Shown: positions 35,339-46,565, numbered from the stretch's first letter. The stretch is 64,000 bases of DNA from Pseudoxanthomonas suwonensis 11-1 (GCF_000185965.1 NC_014924.1:1922001-1986000); one strand, 5' to 3'. Translations and numbers: made by a program. Notes: generated by a model from the letters alone, not told the origin.

Positions 35339-36007
35339 ATGCATGCACGCACGTCCGCCGCATCCCGCATCCGCCCCCTGCTGCTCACCGTGCTGCTGCC
35401 GCTGTCGGCCCTGGCCGCGCCGCCGGCAGCGGCCGGTGAACTGCGCGGAAGCCTGGCCGAGGCACGCGCCGAGGTCCGCCGCGAGATGGCCACCGCCCGC
35501 GCCGAGCTGCGGGACGAGAACCTGGAACTGGGCCAGTCGCTGCGGTTCCGCTCCGGCGGCACGCGCAGCGACGCAGCAGACAGTACGGGACCACGCGGCG
35601 AGATCACGCCGGACGGCGAGCTGCTGATCGACGGCGAGGCGGTCACGGTCGATGCACGCCAGCGCGCGCAGCTGCTGGCCTACCGCAACCAGGTGATCGA
35701 GGTTGCGCTCGCCGGCATGGACGTCGGCGAGAAGGCCGCGGAGGTCGCGCTGGAGAGCGTGGACCGCAGCGTGATCGGCCTGGTCTTCAGCGCCATGACC
35801 GGGCGCCTGGAACGGCAGCTGGAGCAGACCATCCGCACCACCCTGGAGCCCGGGATCCTGCAGCTGTGCCGCAGCCTGCCGCCGCTGCTTGAATCGCAGC
35901 AGGCGCTGGCCGCCAGCGTGCCGGAGTTCCAGCCCTATGCCACCCTGGAGCGGGACGAGGTCGAGTCCTGCGAAACTGAAATGCGGCGCGAGTTCGCGCG
36001 GATCTGA
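35339..36007 (+). CDS. DUF2884 (YggN-like) periplasmic protein
   Basis: The 222-residue protein has a signal peptide (LLLTVLLPLSALAAPPAAAG), a charged helix, and the DUF2884 core (GEITPDGELLIDGEAVTVDARQRAQLLAYRNQVIEVALAG). Late cysteine residues Cys176 (LQLCRSL) and Cys212 (VESCETEM) could form a disulfide. The family function is unknown. It starts after a clear AGGAG site and is followed after 10 bases by a paralog with the same core, so the operon carries two related proteins, one soluble and one lipidated. Confidence 0.78.
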   Translation: MHARTSAASRIRPLLLTVLLPLSALAAPPAAAGELRGSLAEARAEVRREMATARAELRDENLELGQSLRFRSGGTRSDAADSTGPRGEITPDGELLIDGEAVTVDARQRAQLLAYRNQVIEVALAGMDVGEKAAEVALESVDRSVIGLVFSAMTGRLERQLEQTIRTTLEPGILQLCRSLPPLLESQQALAASVPEFQPYATLERDEVESCETEMRREFARI

Positions 36008-36017
36008 GGACGCCACC

Positions 36018-36797
36018 ATGACCAGGTTCAATGCCCCGATGCTCGCCCTCATCACGGCAGCCATCATGGCCCTCGCCGGCTGCGGCCGCGACGCCCCGGC
36101 CCCGCCCGATCCGCCTGCGCAGCAGAGCGACTCCTTCATCACCCGCACCGTGCAGGCCGCGATGCAGCGCGCCGTGACCTCGATGGAGAAGGAGAACATC
36201 GCCATCGGCGGCAAGGGCCACACCCCGGTCAACTTCGGCGACAGCACGGCCGACCTGCCGAGGGCGGAGATCACGCCCGAGGGCGACCTGCTGGTCGAAG
36301 GCACGCGGGTGCAGCTGGACGAGGAACAGCGCCAGCTGTTGCTGGCCTATCGCAAGGAGATCGTCGAGGTCGCCAAGGCCGGCGTTGCCATCGGCATGCA
36401 GGGCGCGGACCTGGGCCTGCAGGCGGCCAAGGGCGCGCTGAAGGCCGCCTTCACCGGTGGCACCGACGAGTTCGAACAGCGGATGGAAGCGGAAGGCAAG
36501 AAGATCGAGGCCCAGGCCGAAGCCCTGATCTGCGCGCGCATGCCTGGCCTCTACGCCTCGCAGCAGGCGGTGGCCGCGCGCGTGCCGGAATTCCGCCCTT
36601 ACGCGAAACTGGACCAGGACCAGGTGGACAACTGTGGCAAGGATGGACATGTCGCCAATGCCCCCACCCTCACCCTGTCGGACCTGGACCTGGGCGATGA
36701 CGACGGGGCGGATGCCAACGGGACCAGCGATACCAGCCACGGCTCCGACCCGGCCAGCGAGGCCGAACAGGCCGCGCGCGGCGCCTCGCGCCAGTAG
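36018..36797 (+). CDS. DUF2884 (YggN-like) lipoprotein, paralog of the preceding gene
   Basis: The 259-residue protein has a lipoprotein signal peptide ending IMALAGC (Cys22). It shares the core AEITPEGDLLVEGTRVQLDEEQRQLLLAYRKEIVEVAKAGV with the gene before it, and the SQQAVAARVPEFRPYAKLDQDQVDNC end with the second cysteine. An acidic Asp/Ser tail (DLDLGDDDGADANG onward) is extra. It is the last gene of the YtrA operon; a strong terminator follows at 36907. Membrane-tethered scaffold or chaperone roles are possible; none is shown. Confidence 0.78.
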   Translation: MTRFNAPMLALITAAIMALAGCGRDAPAPPDPPAQQSDSFITRTVQAAMQRAVTSMEKENIAIGGKGHTPVNFGDSTADLPRAEITPEGDLLVEGTRVQLDEEQRQLLLAYRKEIVEVAKAGVAIGMQGADLGLQAAKGALKAAFTGGTDEFEQRMEAEGKKIEAQAEALICARMPGLYASQQAVAARVPEFRPYAKLDQDQVDNCGKDGHVANAPTLTLSDLDLGDDDGADANGTSDTSHGSDPASEAEQAARGASRQ

Positions 36798-36829
36798 CAC
36801 CTGCCGCCGCGGCCCGGCCGTGGCGGTAA

Positions 36830-36934
36830 CATATCCGGCCCGCCGCGATCCGCGTCGCGACCGGTGCGTATCCCCAACCGTCGCGGCAGCGCCGCGACGG
36901 ATTCCCAGGCCGCCCCGTAGCGGCCTTCTTTTTT
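36830..36934 (+). ncRNA. Candidate small RNA or structured 3' UTR with terminator
   Basis: After the YtrA operon, the strand holds a perfect 10-bp hairpin (arms 36878-36887 and 36891-36900, loop AGC) and then a rho-independent terminator. A TAACAT box (36827-36832) might be a weak -10, without a recognisable -35. The segment is about 100 bases long and has no reading frame. It could be a free sRNA, a processed 3'-end RNA of the operon, or only a double terminator structure. Confidence 0.35.
36907..36934 (+). terminator. Rho-independent terminator of the YtrA operon
   Basis: A perfect 7-bp stem (arms 36907-36913 and 36920-36926, AGGCCGC/GCGGCCT) with a CCCGTA loop is followed by a T-rich run (TTCTTTTTT type, 36926-36934). 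It lies just before the convergent fumC stop. Confidence 0.88.
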
Positions 36935-36936
36935 GC

Positions 36937-38415
<1,479 letters not shown>

Positions 38416-38566
38416 GGCCAACTCCGGTGCGGATGGGATTACCCGAGCATAGCGCCGGCCACGTAAGACGCTGTCGGCAGCCCTGGCACAGGTTTGTTCC
38501 GCAGCTGCGCTTGCACGACGAGGGGGAGGACGTCCACAAGCAGGAGCGCTGGCTCCGGAGGGGAGC

Positions 38567-38672
38567 CGCGGTAGCGCGGGGGCATGACGCATTGCGCGGC
38601 TCCGCGTCCTGCTCCAACGCGCGAGCGCAGCACAGCCTTGTGCTGCTTGCGTCATGCCCCCGCGCTACCGCG
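38567..38672. repeat. Structured inverted-repeat element, copy 1
   Basis: Perfect 25-bp arms (38567-38591 and 38648-38672) flank a 56-base centre. The centre holds GCGCGGCTCCGC (38594-38605), GCTCCAACGCGCGA (38611-38624) and an inner perfect hairpin (GCAGCACA at 38627-38634, TGTGCTGC at 38639-38646). The same two unpaired blocks occur, in opposite orientation, in copy 2 at 38875-38989, whose stems have different but still complementary sequence. There is no reading frame. It resembles an intergenic repeat family, or one structured RNA in two copies. Confidence 0.75.
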
Positions 38673-38803
38673 TCTTCGCGAGCTTCCAGTCTCCGACCCT
38701 CCTCTTTCCCGGTCGGTGAGGCGGCATGTTTCCGCGCCCTGTCGACGCGCTCCGGGGCGCCCGGAGAGGGTGAGGGTCGGGATTCGATCCACGCGCACAC
38801 GGG

Positions 38804-38836
38804 CCCTCTCCCCAACCCACTCCCACAGGGAGAGGG
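38804..38836. repeat. Short CCCTCTCCC/GGGAGAGGG inverted repeat
   Basis: Nine-bp complementary arms (38804-38812 and 38828-38836) with a 15-base loop lie between the two large elements. Similar CTCTCC/GGAGAG motifs recur at 50598-50700. Such REP-like hairpins are common between xanthomonad genes. The surrounding 38673-38874 has no credible gene. Confidence 0.6.
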
Positions 38837-38874
38837 GCTATCTCCACCGAAGTCCGAAACCCAAAGGCGCAAGC

Positions 38875-38989
38875 GGCCGTCGTCCCAAGGGGGCATGGGG
38901 CAAGCAGGCCATGGATGGCCTGCGGTCGCGCGTTGGAGCCATGGACGGCGGAGCCGCGCGATGCCCCATGCCCCCTTGGGACGGCGGCC
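38875..38989. repeat. Structured inverted-repeat element, copy 2 (opposite orientation)
   Basis: Arms of 28 bp with one mismatch (38875-38902 and 38962-38989) flank a 59-base centre. The centre contains, on the minus strand, exactly the blocks of copy 1: GCTCCAACGCGCGA (38926-38939) and GCGCGGCTCCGC (38948-38959). It also has its own inner hairpin (GCAGGCCAT at 38904-38912, ATGGCCTGC at 38915-38923). It lies 135 bases before purB. Loop blocks are conserved while stems differ yet remain paired, which suggests selection for the folded shape. Confidence 0.75.
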
Positions 38990-39087
38990 CCATCCGGAGC
39001 CGGTGCACCTTCCATCCCACTGTTCCGATCCGCTCCAGGCCCACCCCAGCCCCACCCCGCCCGGCACGTCCCGCCGGCACGGCTTAG

Positions 39088-40491
<1,404 letters not shown>

Positions 40492-40497
40492 TCCAGC

Positions 40498-40523
40498 AAC
40501 CGGCCCGCACCCGCGGGCCGGTT
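40498..40523 (+). terminator. Hairpin terminator after purB
   Basis: A perfect 11-bp stem (arms 40498-40508 and 40513-40523, AACCGGCCCGC) with a 4-base loop begins six bases after the purB stop. The following T-run is poor (TTCCGTT), so termination may be partial. Confidence 0.65.
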
Positions 40524-40678
40524 CCGTTGCGGGGTACCGAAGCCGCCCATCTCGGCACGCATCATCGGGCTTGACCCTGCTCAAGGCGGCCCTCCTTCCC
40601 TGCGATATCCTGCGCGCGTCGCAACTGCCTGACCGCGCCCGCGCTGCGGCGTTCCACCCGCACCGCAAAGTCGACGCC

Positions 40679-41077
40679 ATGCACCTGCTGATCAACATCG
40701 ACGTCGACGACCTGGCCCGCGCCGAAGCGTTCTACCGCGACGCCTTCGGGCTGTCAGCCGCGCGCCGTTTCGGCGATGGCGCGGTGGAGATGCTGGGTGC
40801 GCAGGCTCCCATCCATCTGCTGCGCAAGCCGGCCGGTTCCAATGCCGCCGGCGACGCACGGCGTGACTACCACCGACACTGGACCCCACTCCACCTGGAT
40901 GTCGTGGTCGAGGACCTGGACGCGGCCCTGGCCCGCGCCCTCGCTGCCGGCGCCCGCGCCGAGGGCGAGGTGCGCGAGGCTGCCTGGGGCCGCATCGTGC
41001 AGCTGGCCGACCCGTTCGGGCACGGCTGGTGCCTGCTCCAGTTCCTCGGCCGCGGCTACGACGAGATCGCCCAATGA
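40679..41077 (+). CDS. VOC-superfamily (glyoxalase-like) protein
   Basis: The 132-residue protein has two beta-alpha-beta-beta-beta modules of the vicinal-oxygen-chelate fold: residues 1-50 (LLINIDVDDLARAEAFYRDAFGLSAARRFGDG) and 65-130 (HLDVVVEDLDAALARALAAGA, RIVQLADPFGHGWCLLQF). Metal ligands are likely His and Glu at the module edges but are not certain. Substrate unknown. It is the first gene of a coupled operon: its stop overlaps the ribosomal-oxygenase ATG (ATGA). Confidence 0.82.
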   Translation: MHLLINIDVDDLARAEAFYRDAFGLSAARRFGDGAVEMLGAQAPIHLLRKPAGSNAAGDARRDYHRHWTPLHLDVVVEDLDAALARALAAGARAEGEVREAAWGRIVQLADPFGHGWCLLQFLGRGYDEIAQ

Positions 41078-42528
41078 CCACCAAGCGCCCCACGAAAACC
41101 ACCACGCGCGGCAAGACCGCCAGCGCCGCCAGGCCTGCGAAGGCCGCCAGATCCACGAAGGCTGCGAAGGCCACGAAGCCTGCGAAGGCGACGAAGTCCA
41201 CCCGGGCCACCACGGCCACCCGTGCGGCCAGGCCCGCCAGCTCTACCCGGGCCGCGGCATCCCCGCGCAAGGCCGCGCCCCGCGCCCGCAGCCTGCCGTT
41301 CGAGGTCGACGCCAGCCGCAACCAGCCGCTGGGCATGTCGCCGGCGGCCTTCCTGCGCGACTACTGGCACAAGCGCCCGCTGCTGATCCGCAACGCCTTC
41401 CCCGGCTACCAGACCCCGGTGATGCCCGAGGACCTGGCCGGCCTGGCCTGCGAGGAAGGCGTGCTGGCGCGCCTGATCAGCCACGACCGCGGCAGCGACA
41501 GCTGGGACGTGCGCCACGGCCCGTTCCAGGAAGAGGACTTCCCGGACATGCCCGACCACGACTGGACCCTGCTGGTCCAGGACGTGGACAAGTGGGACGC
41601 CGACGTGGCCGCGCTGCTGGAGCAGTTCCGCTTCCTGCCGCGCTGGCGCATCGACGACGTCATGATCAGCTTCGCCGCCACCGGCGGCTCGGTCGGCGCC
41701 CATGTCGACCATTACGACGTGTTCCTGCTGCAGGCTTACGGCCACCGCCGCTGGCAGATCGACGCCTCGGTCGCGATGGGCCGCCCGGCCCCGGACCTGT
41801 CGTTCCGCGAGGACGCGGCGATCAAGCTGCTGCGCGAGTTCAATCCGAGCCACGACTGGGTCCTGGCCCCCGGCGACATGCTCTACCTGCCGCCGCTGGT
41901 GCCGCACCACGGCGTGGCCGAGGATCCGTGCCTGACCTTCTCGGTCGGCATGCGCGCGCCGGCCGCCTCCGAGCTGATCGGCGACTGGCTGGACGAGGTC
42001 CTGATCGATGCCGACGAGGCGATCCGCTACCACGACGAGGACCTGGCCCTGCCGGCGGATCCGAACGAGATCGACGTGGCGGCCATGAACCGCGTGGTCG
42101 AGGCGCTCAACGCGATCCGCATGAACGACCCGGACCGCCTGGGCGACTGGTTCGGCCGCTTCATCACCACTTACCGCGCGGCCGGCGACGTGATGCCCTC
42201 CGGCCAGGAGCTGCCGCGCGAAGGAGTTGAGGAAGTGCTGGCCCAGGGTGGGCTCCTGCACCGCCACCCGGCCTCGCGCCTGGCCTGGCGCCGCCGCCAC
42301 GCCGGCCGCAACGCCAGCCTGTACTGCAGCGGCCGCGCCCTGGAACTGCCGCAGGCCGACGCCCGCCGCCTGGCCGACGCCACGGTGCTGGACCTGGCCG
42401 CCTGGCAGGCCCTGTCGGCCGCCGGCCGCGACGCCGCCTTCGCCCTGTACGAGGCTGGCCACTACGCCCTGGATGCCGGCGGCGACAGCGACGAGGCCGA
42501 CGACGACGTGGAAAACGCCAGCGGATGA
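41074..42528 (+). CDS. roxA: JmjC/cupin ribosomal oxygenase, RoxA (YcfD)-like, with Lys/Ala-rich N-terminal tail
   Basis: The 484-residue protein is an Fe(II)/2-oxoglutarate dioxygenase of the RoxA/YcfD type, which hydroxylates an arginine of ribosomal protein L16 in E. coli. The iron ligands are His210 and Asp212 (GAHVDHYDVF) and His278 (LVPHHGVAED), and the LYLPPLVPHHG context matches YcfD. A helical C-terminal domain follows. The first 72 residues are extra: low-complexity Lys/Ala/Thr/Arg (TKRPTKTTTRGKTASAARPA) like a histone H1 tail, not found in YcfD. Overlaps the VOC gene stop and the acetyltransferase start (both ATGA). Confidence 0.87.
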   Translation: MTTKRPTKTTTRGKTASAARPAKAARSTKAAKATKPAKATKSTRATTATRAARPASSTRAAASPRKAAPRARSLPFEVDASRNQPLGMSPAAFLRDYWHKRPLLIRNAFPGYQTPVMPEDLAGLACEEGVLARLISHDRGSDSWDVRHGPFQEEDFPDMPDHDWTLLVQDVDKWDADVAALLEQFRFLPRWRIDDVMISFAATGGSVGAHVDHYDVFLLQAYGHRRWQIDASVAMGRPAPDLSFREDAAIKLLREFNPSHDWVLAPGDMLYLPPLVPHHGVAEDPCLTFSVGMRAPAASELIGDWLDEVLIDADEAIRYHDEDLALPADPNEIDVAAMNRVVEALNAIRMNDPDRLGDWFGRFITTYRAAGDVMPSGQELPREGVEEVLAQGGLLHRHPASRLAWRRRHAGRNASLYCSGRALELPQADARRLADATVLDLAAWQALSAAGRDAAFALYEAGHYALDAGGDSDEADDDVENASG

Positions 42529-43421
42529 GCGCCAGCGTCGCCCTGGCCGACTACGCGCGCGAGCATGCGCAGGTGCATGCCGTGCGCACGACGGTGTTCG
42601 TCGAAGGCCAGGGCGTCCCCGCCGGGCTGGAACGCGACGCCCTGGACCCGCTCAGCACCCATGTGCTGGCACGGGATTCGGACGGCACTCCGGTCGGCAC
42701 CGCGCGCCTGACCCCGGAGCGCCGCATCGGCCGGATGGCGGTGCTGGAATCCCATCGCGGCCGCGGCATTGGCGAGGCCATGCTGGCGGCCCTGGTCGCC
42801 CATGCACGGGCCGAAGGCTGGCCCGAGGTGGGCCTGCACGCCCAGCTGCACGCCCTGCCGTTCTATGCACGTGCCGGGTTCGTGCCCTGCGGTCCGGTGT
42901 TCACCGAGGCCGGCATCCTCCATCGCCACATGGTCCGCCGCCTGCCCGGAGCCAGCCCGGTCGAGGATGTCGACGCCGCCGCGGCGGTGGTGGTCGCCCT
43001 GGCCGGCCACGCCCGCCGCGGGCTGGGCATCTACAGCCGGGCGCTGGATCCGGGCCTGCTCGATCGCCGCGACGTGGTCGACGCCCTGCGCCGCTTCGCC
43101 ACCCGCCCCGGCCGCTGCCAGGTGCGGGTCCTGCTGCAGGACGCCGGCAGCCCGCAGCGCGAGGACGCACCTCTGCTGGCCCTGGCCCAGCGCCTGCCCA
43201 GCGTGTTCGAGTTCCGCCAGACCAGCGATCCGGTCGACGACCGCTACCCCTCCGCCTACGTCTTCAACGACACCGGCGGCGCCCTGTTCCGTCCGCTTGG
43301 CCAGCGCTTCGAGGGCGAAGGCGGGATCGAGGCCGGCCACGTCGCGCGCCGCCTGGCCCATGCCTTCGACCCGGTGTGGGAACGTTCGCGCCCCTGCACC
43401 GAGCTGCGCGCGCTGGGCTGA
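42525..43421 (+). CDS. GNAT-family acetyltransferase with extra C-terminal domain
   Basis: The 298-residue protein is two-part. Residues 1-145 are a GNAT domain of the ElaA/YjcF kind (GTARLTPERRIGRMAVLESHRGRGIGEAML, ACHAQ-like GLHAQLHALPFYARAGF). Residues 150-298 form an additional domain (LGIYSRALDPGLLDRRDVVDALRRFATR, QVRVLLQDAG, YVFNDTGGALFRPLGQRF) that resembles the DUF7931-type tail seen in xanthomonad orthologs. The extension suggests it acts on a large substrate, perhaps nucleotide-sugar or protein. It is third in the VOC-RoxA operon, overlapping by four bases. Confidence 0.8.
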   Translation: MSASVALADYAREHAQVHAVRTTVFVEGQGVPAGLERDALDPLSTHVLARDSDGTPVGTARLTPERRIGRMAVLESHRGRGIGEAMLAALVAHARAEGWPEVGLHAQLHALPFYARAGFVPCGPVFTEAGILHRHMVRRLPGASPVEDVDAAAAVVVALAGHARRGLGIYSRALDPGLLDRRDVVDALRRFATRPGRCQVRVLLQDAGSPQREDAPLLALAQRLPSVFEFRQTSDPVDDRYPSAYVFNDTGGALFRPLGQRFEGEGGIEAGHVARRLAHAFDPVWERSRPCTELRALG

Positions 43422-43673
43422 TCGCCGCGTAACCGGTTCCAGCGCACCACCTGCGCACCCCGTCACATCGCGTCCAGCGCCATCGCCGCAGCATTGCGCA
43501 CGGCGAGTGTGAACAGGACCACGACAGTACATGGCCGGAACAGGCCATCCGCCCTTTGGATAAGGCCCCCCGCCGATGAATGGGGGTTATACTTTTGCGG
43601 CTTTCCGGCCCGGCCAAGGGGCCAGGTCCGGGGCCCAGCGGCGCGCCCGCCCTTCCTCCAGACGCGACATATC

Positions 43674-46505
43674 GTGGACAACCTACTCAAGCAGTTTGCG
43701 CAGTCTTCGCAGCTCGGCAGCAATGCCGCCTTCATCGAGGACCTGTACGAGCAGTACCTGGTCTCCCCCGACAGCGTGGACCCGAAGTGGAAAGCCTACT
43801 TCGACGGGTTCAAGGGTCGCGAAGCCGGAGACGTGCCGCACTCGGCGGTGATCGCCCACGTGGCCGAGGCCGCCCGCACTGCCGCCACCGCCGCGCCGGC
43901 CGCCCAGGGCGCCGGTGACGAGCGCGAGCGCAACGTCGGCCGCCTGATCACCGCCTACCGTTCGCGTGGCCACCTCGGCGCCAGGCTCGATCCGCTGGGC
44001 CTGACCCCGCCGATGAACCCGCCGGACCTGGGCCTGGAGTTCCACAGCCTGTCCGAGCGCGACCTGGACGCCGAGTTCAGCACCGGCGGCCTGGCCGGCC
44101 AGCCGCGGATGAAGCTGCGCGACCTGCTGGCGCGCCTGAAGGCGACCTACACCGGCTCGATCGGCGCCGAGTTCATGCACATGGCCGAGGTCGAGCAGCG
44201 CCAGTGGCTGTACCAGCGCCTGGAGCTGGCCGGCGGCGACTACAACCTCAGCGCCGAGACCCGCAAGCGCGTGCTGGAGCGGCTGACCGCCGCCGAGGGC
44301 CTGGAGCGCTACCTGCACACCAAGTACGTCGGCCAGAAGCGCTTCTCGCTGGAAGGCGGCGAATCGCTGATCCCGCTGCTGGACACCGTGATCCGCCAGT
44401 CCGGCGTGGACAAGGTCAAGGACATCGTCATCGGCATGGCCCACCGCGGCCGCCTGAACGTCCTGGTCAACACCCTCGGCAAGAACCCGCGCAAGCTGTT
44501 CGACGAGTTCGAGGGCAAGTTCGAGCACGACGCCCTGGCCCACGCCGGCGACGTGAAGTACCACATGGGCTTCTCGGCCGACATCGCCACCCCGGGCGAC
44601 CCGGTCCACCTGGCCCTGGCGTTCAACCCGTCGCACCTGGAGATCGTCGACCCGGTGGTCGCCGGTTCCGCGCGTTCGCGCCAGGAGCGCCGCGGCGACA
44701 CCGAGCGCTCCAAGGTCCTGCCGATCCTGATCCACGGCGACGCGGCCTTCGCCGGCCAGGGCGTGGTGATGGAGCTGTTCCAGATGTCGCAGGCGCGCGG
44801 CTTCGCCGTCGGCGGCACCGTGCACGTGGTGGTCAACAACCAGGTCGGCTTCACCACCAGCAACAAGGAAGACGCCCGCTCCACCCTGTACTGCACCGAC
44901 GTGGCCAAGATGGTCGGCGCCCCGGTGTTCCACGTGAACGGCGACGACCCGGAAGCGGTGGTGTTCGTGGCCACCCTGGCCTACGAGTTCCGCCAGAAGT
45001 TCAAGAAGGACGTGGTCATCGACCTGGTCTGCTACCGCCGCCACGGCCACAACGAGGCCGACGAGCCGGCGGCGACCCAGCCGGTGATGTACCAGACCAT
45101 CCGCAAGCACCCGACCACCCGCGAGCTGTATGCCAGCCGCCTGGAGAAGGCCGGCGTGATCGCCGCCGACGAGGGCAAGGCACTGGCCGACGGCTTCCGC
45201 GACAAGCTCGACGCCGGCGAGGTCACCACCGAGCTGGCCCCGTCCAAGCCGGAGGACTACGAGCTGACCATCGACTGGTCGAAGTACCTGTCGGGCAAGG
45301 TCTCCGATCCGGTCGATACCCGGGTCAAGAAGACCACGCTGCAGCAGCTGGCCAAGCTGATCAACACCATCCCGCAGGGCGTGTCGCTGCACCCGCGCGT
45401 GGCCAAGATCTACGAGGACCGCGCGAAGATGAGCGCCGGCGAACTGCCGGGCGACTGGGGCTTCGCCGAGAACCTGGCCTACGCCACCCTGCTGGCCGAG
45501 GGCCATGGCCTGCGCCTGGTCGGCCAGGACGCCGGTCGCGGCACCTTCTTCCACCGCCACGCGATCCTGCACGAGCAGAAGACCGACAGCTACTACCTGC
45601 CGCTGCGCCAGCTGGTCGACAGCCCGGAGCGCTGCACCATCATCGACTCGCTGCTGAGCGAGGAGGCGGTGATGGCGTTCGAGTACGGCTTCTCCACCAC
45701 CGACCCGAACACCCTGGACATCTGGGAGGCCCAGTTCGGCGACTTCGCCAATGGCGCCCAGGTCGTGATCGACCAGTTCATCGCCGCCGGCGAGGCCAAG
45801 TGGGGCCGCATCTCCGGCCTGACGCTGCTGCTGCCGCACGGCTACGAAGGCCAGGGCCCGGAGCACAGCTCCGCGCGCCTGGAGCGCTTCCTGCAGCTGT
45901 GCGCGCTGGAGAACATGCTGGTCTGCGTGCCGACCACCCCGGCCCAGTGCTTCCACATGCTGCGCCGGCAGATGAAGATGGCCACCCGCAAGCCGCTGGT
46001 GGTCATGTCGCCGAAGTCGCTGCTGCGCCACAAGCTGGCCGTGTCGACCCTGGACGAGCTGGCCAACGGCGAGTTCCAGCACCTGATCCCGGACGCCTCC
46101 GCCGACGCGAAGAAGGTCAAGCGCGTGGTGCTGTGCTCGGGCAAGGTCTACTACGACCTGCTGGAGGACGCCCAGAAGCGCGGCCAGGACGATGTCGCCA
46201 TCATCCGCGTCGAGCAGCTGTACCCGTTCCCGCGCGCCCAGCTCACGGCCGAACTGCAGCAGAAGTACACCAAGGCCACCGACGTCATCTGGTGCCAGGA
46301 AGAACCGCAGAACCAGGGTGCGTGGTACCAGATCAAGCACCACCTGCAGGCGTGCCTCGGCAAGGGCCAGGCCCTCAGCTACGCTGGCCGCAGCCGCTCG
46401 CCCTCGCCCGCCGTCGGCCATTTCGCCGACCACGTGGCCGAGCAGCAGCAGCTGGTCGCCGACGCGCTGGTCAACCCGCCCGGCAGCCAGCTCGTCGCCG
46501 AATAA
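43674..46505 (+). CDS. sucA: 2-oxoglutarate dehydrogenase E1 component
   Basis: The 943-residue thiamine-diphosphate enzyme decarboxylates 2-oxoglutarate and loads succinyl onto SucB. Its N-terminal targeting segment (DNLLKQFAQSSQLGSNAAFIEDLYEQYLVSPDSV) is typical; central motifs include IGMAHRGRLNVLVN, HGDAAFAGQGVV and the LPHGYEGQGPEHSSARLERFLQL loop. I start it at the GTG at 43674, since the protein then begins VDNLLKQF as in xanthomonad homologs; the ribosome site there is weak. A TATACT box lies at 43588-43593. It is followed after 60 bases by sucB. Confidence 0.95.
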   Translation: MDNLLKQFAQSSQLGSNAAFIEDLYEQYLVSPDSVDPKWKAYFDGFKGREAGDVPHSAVIAHVAEAARTAATAAPAAQGAGDERERNVGRLITAYRSRGHLGARLDPLGLTPPMNPPDLGLEFHSLSERDLDAEFSTGGLAGQPRMKLRDLLARLKATYTGSIGAEFMHMAEVEQRQWLYQRLELAGGDYNLSAETRKRVLERLTAAEGLERYLHTKYVGQKRFSLEGGESLIPLLDTVIRQSGVDKVKDIVIGMAHRGRLNVLVNTLGKNPRKLFDEFEGKFEHDALAHAGDVKYHMGFSADIATPGDPVHLALAFNPSHLEIVDPVVAGSARSRQERRGDTERSKVLPILIHGDAAFAGQGVVMELFQMSQARGFAVGGTVHVVVNNQVGFTTSNKEDARSTLYCTDVAKMVGAPVFHVNGDDPEAVVFVATLAYEFRQKFKKDVVIDLVCYRRHGHNEADEPAATQPVMYQTIRKHPTTRELYASRLEKAGVIAADEGKALADGFRDKLDAGEVTTELAPSKPEDYELTIDWSKYLSGKVSDPVDTRVKKTTLQQLAKLINTIPQGVSLHPRVAKIYEDRAKMSAGELPGDWGFAENLAYATLLAEGHGLRLVGQDAGRGTFFHRHAILHEQKTDSYYLPLRQLVDSPERCTIIDSLLSEEAVMAFEYGFSTTDPNTLDIWEAQFGDFANGAQVVIDQFIAAGEAKWGRISGLTLLLPHGYEGQGPEHSSARLERFLQLCALENMLVCVPTTPAQCFHMLRRQMKMATRKPLVVMSPKSLLRHKLAVSTLDELANGEFQHLIPDASADAKKVKRVVLCSGKVYYDLLEDAQKRGQDDVAIIRVEQLYPFPRAQLTAELQQKYTKATDVIWCQEEPQNQGAWYQIKHHLQACLGKGQALSYAGRSRSPSPAVGHFADHVAEQQQLVADALVNPPGSQLVAE

Positions 46506-46565
46506 GCGACGACGAACGAACACACCGCCTTTCCGCCATAACGACATACGCCCCAAGGACGCCCC

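Noticed and set aside
38775-38800. T-arm-like GGGATTCGATCC, possible tRNA remnant
   Set aside because: No acceptor stem, anticodon arm or CCA in place on either side.
38567-38989. attC (integron) sites
   Set aside because: The size fits, but there is no integrase, no cassette genes and no core-site consensus; treated as an unclassified repeat family.
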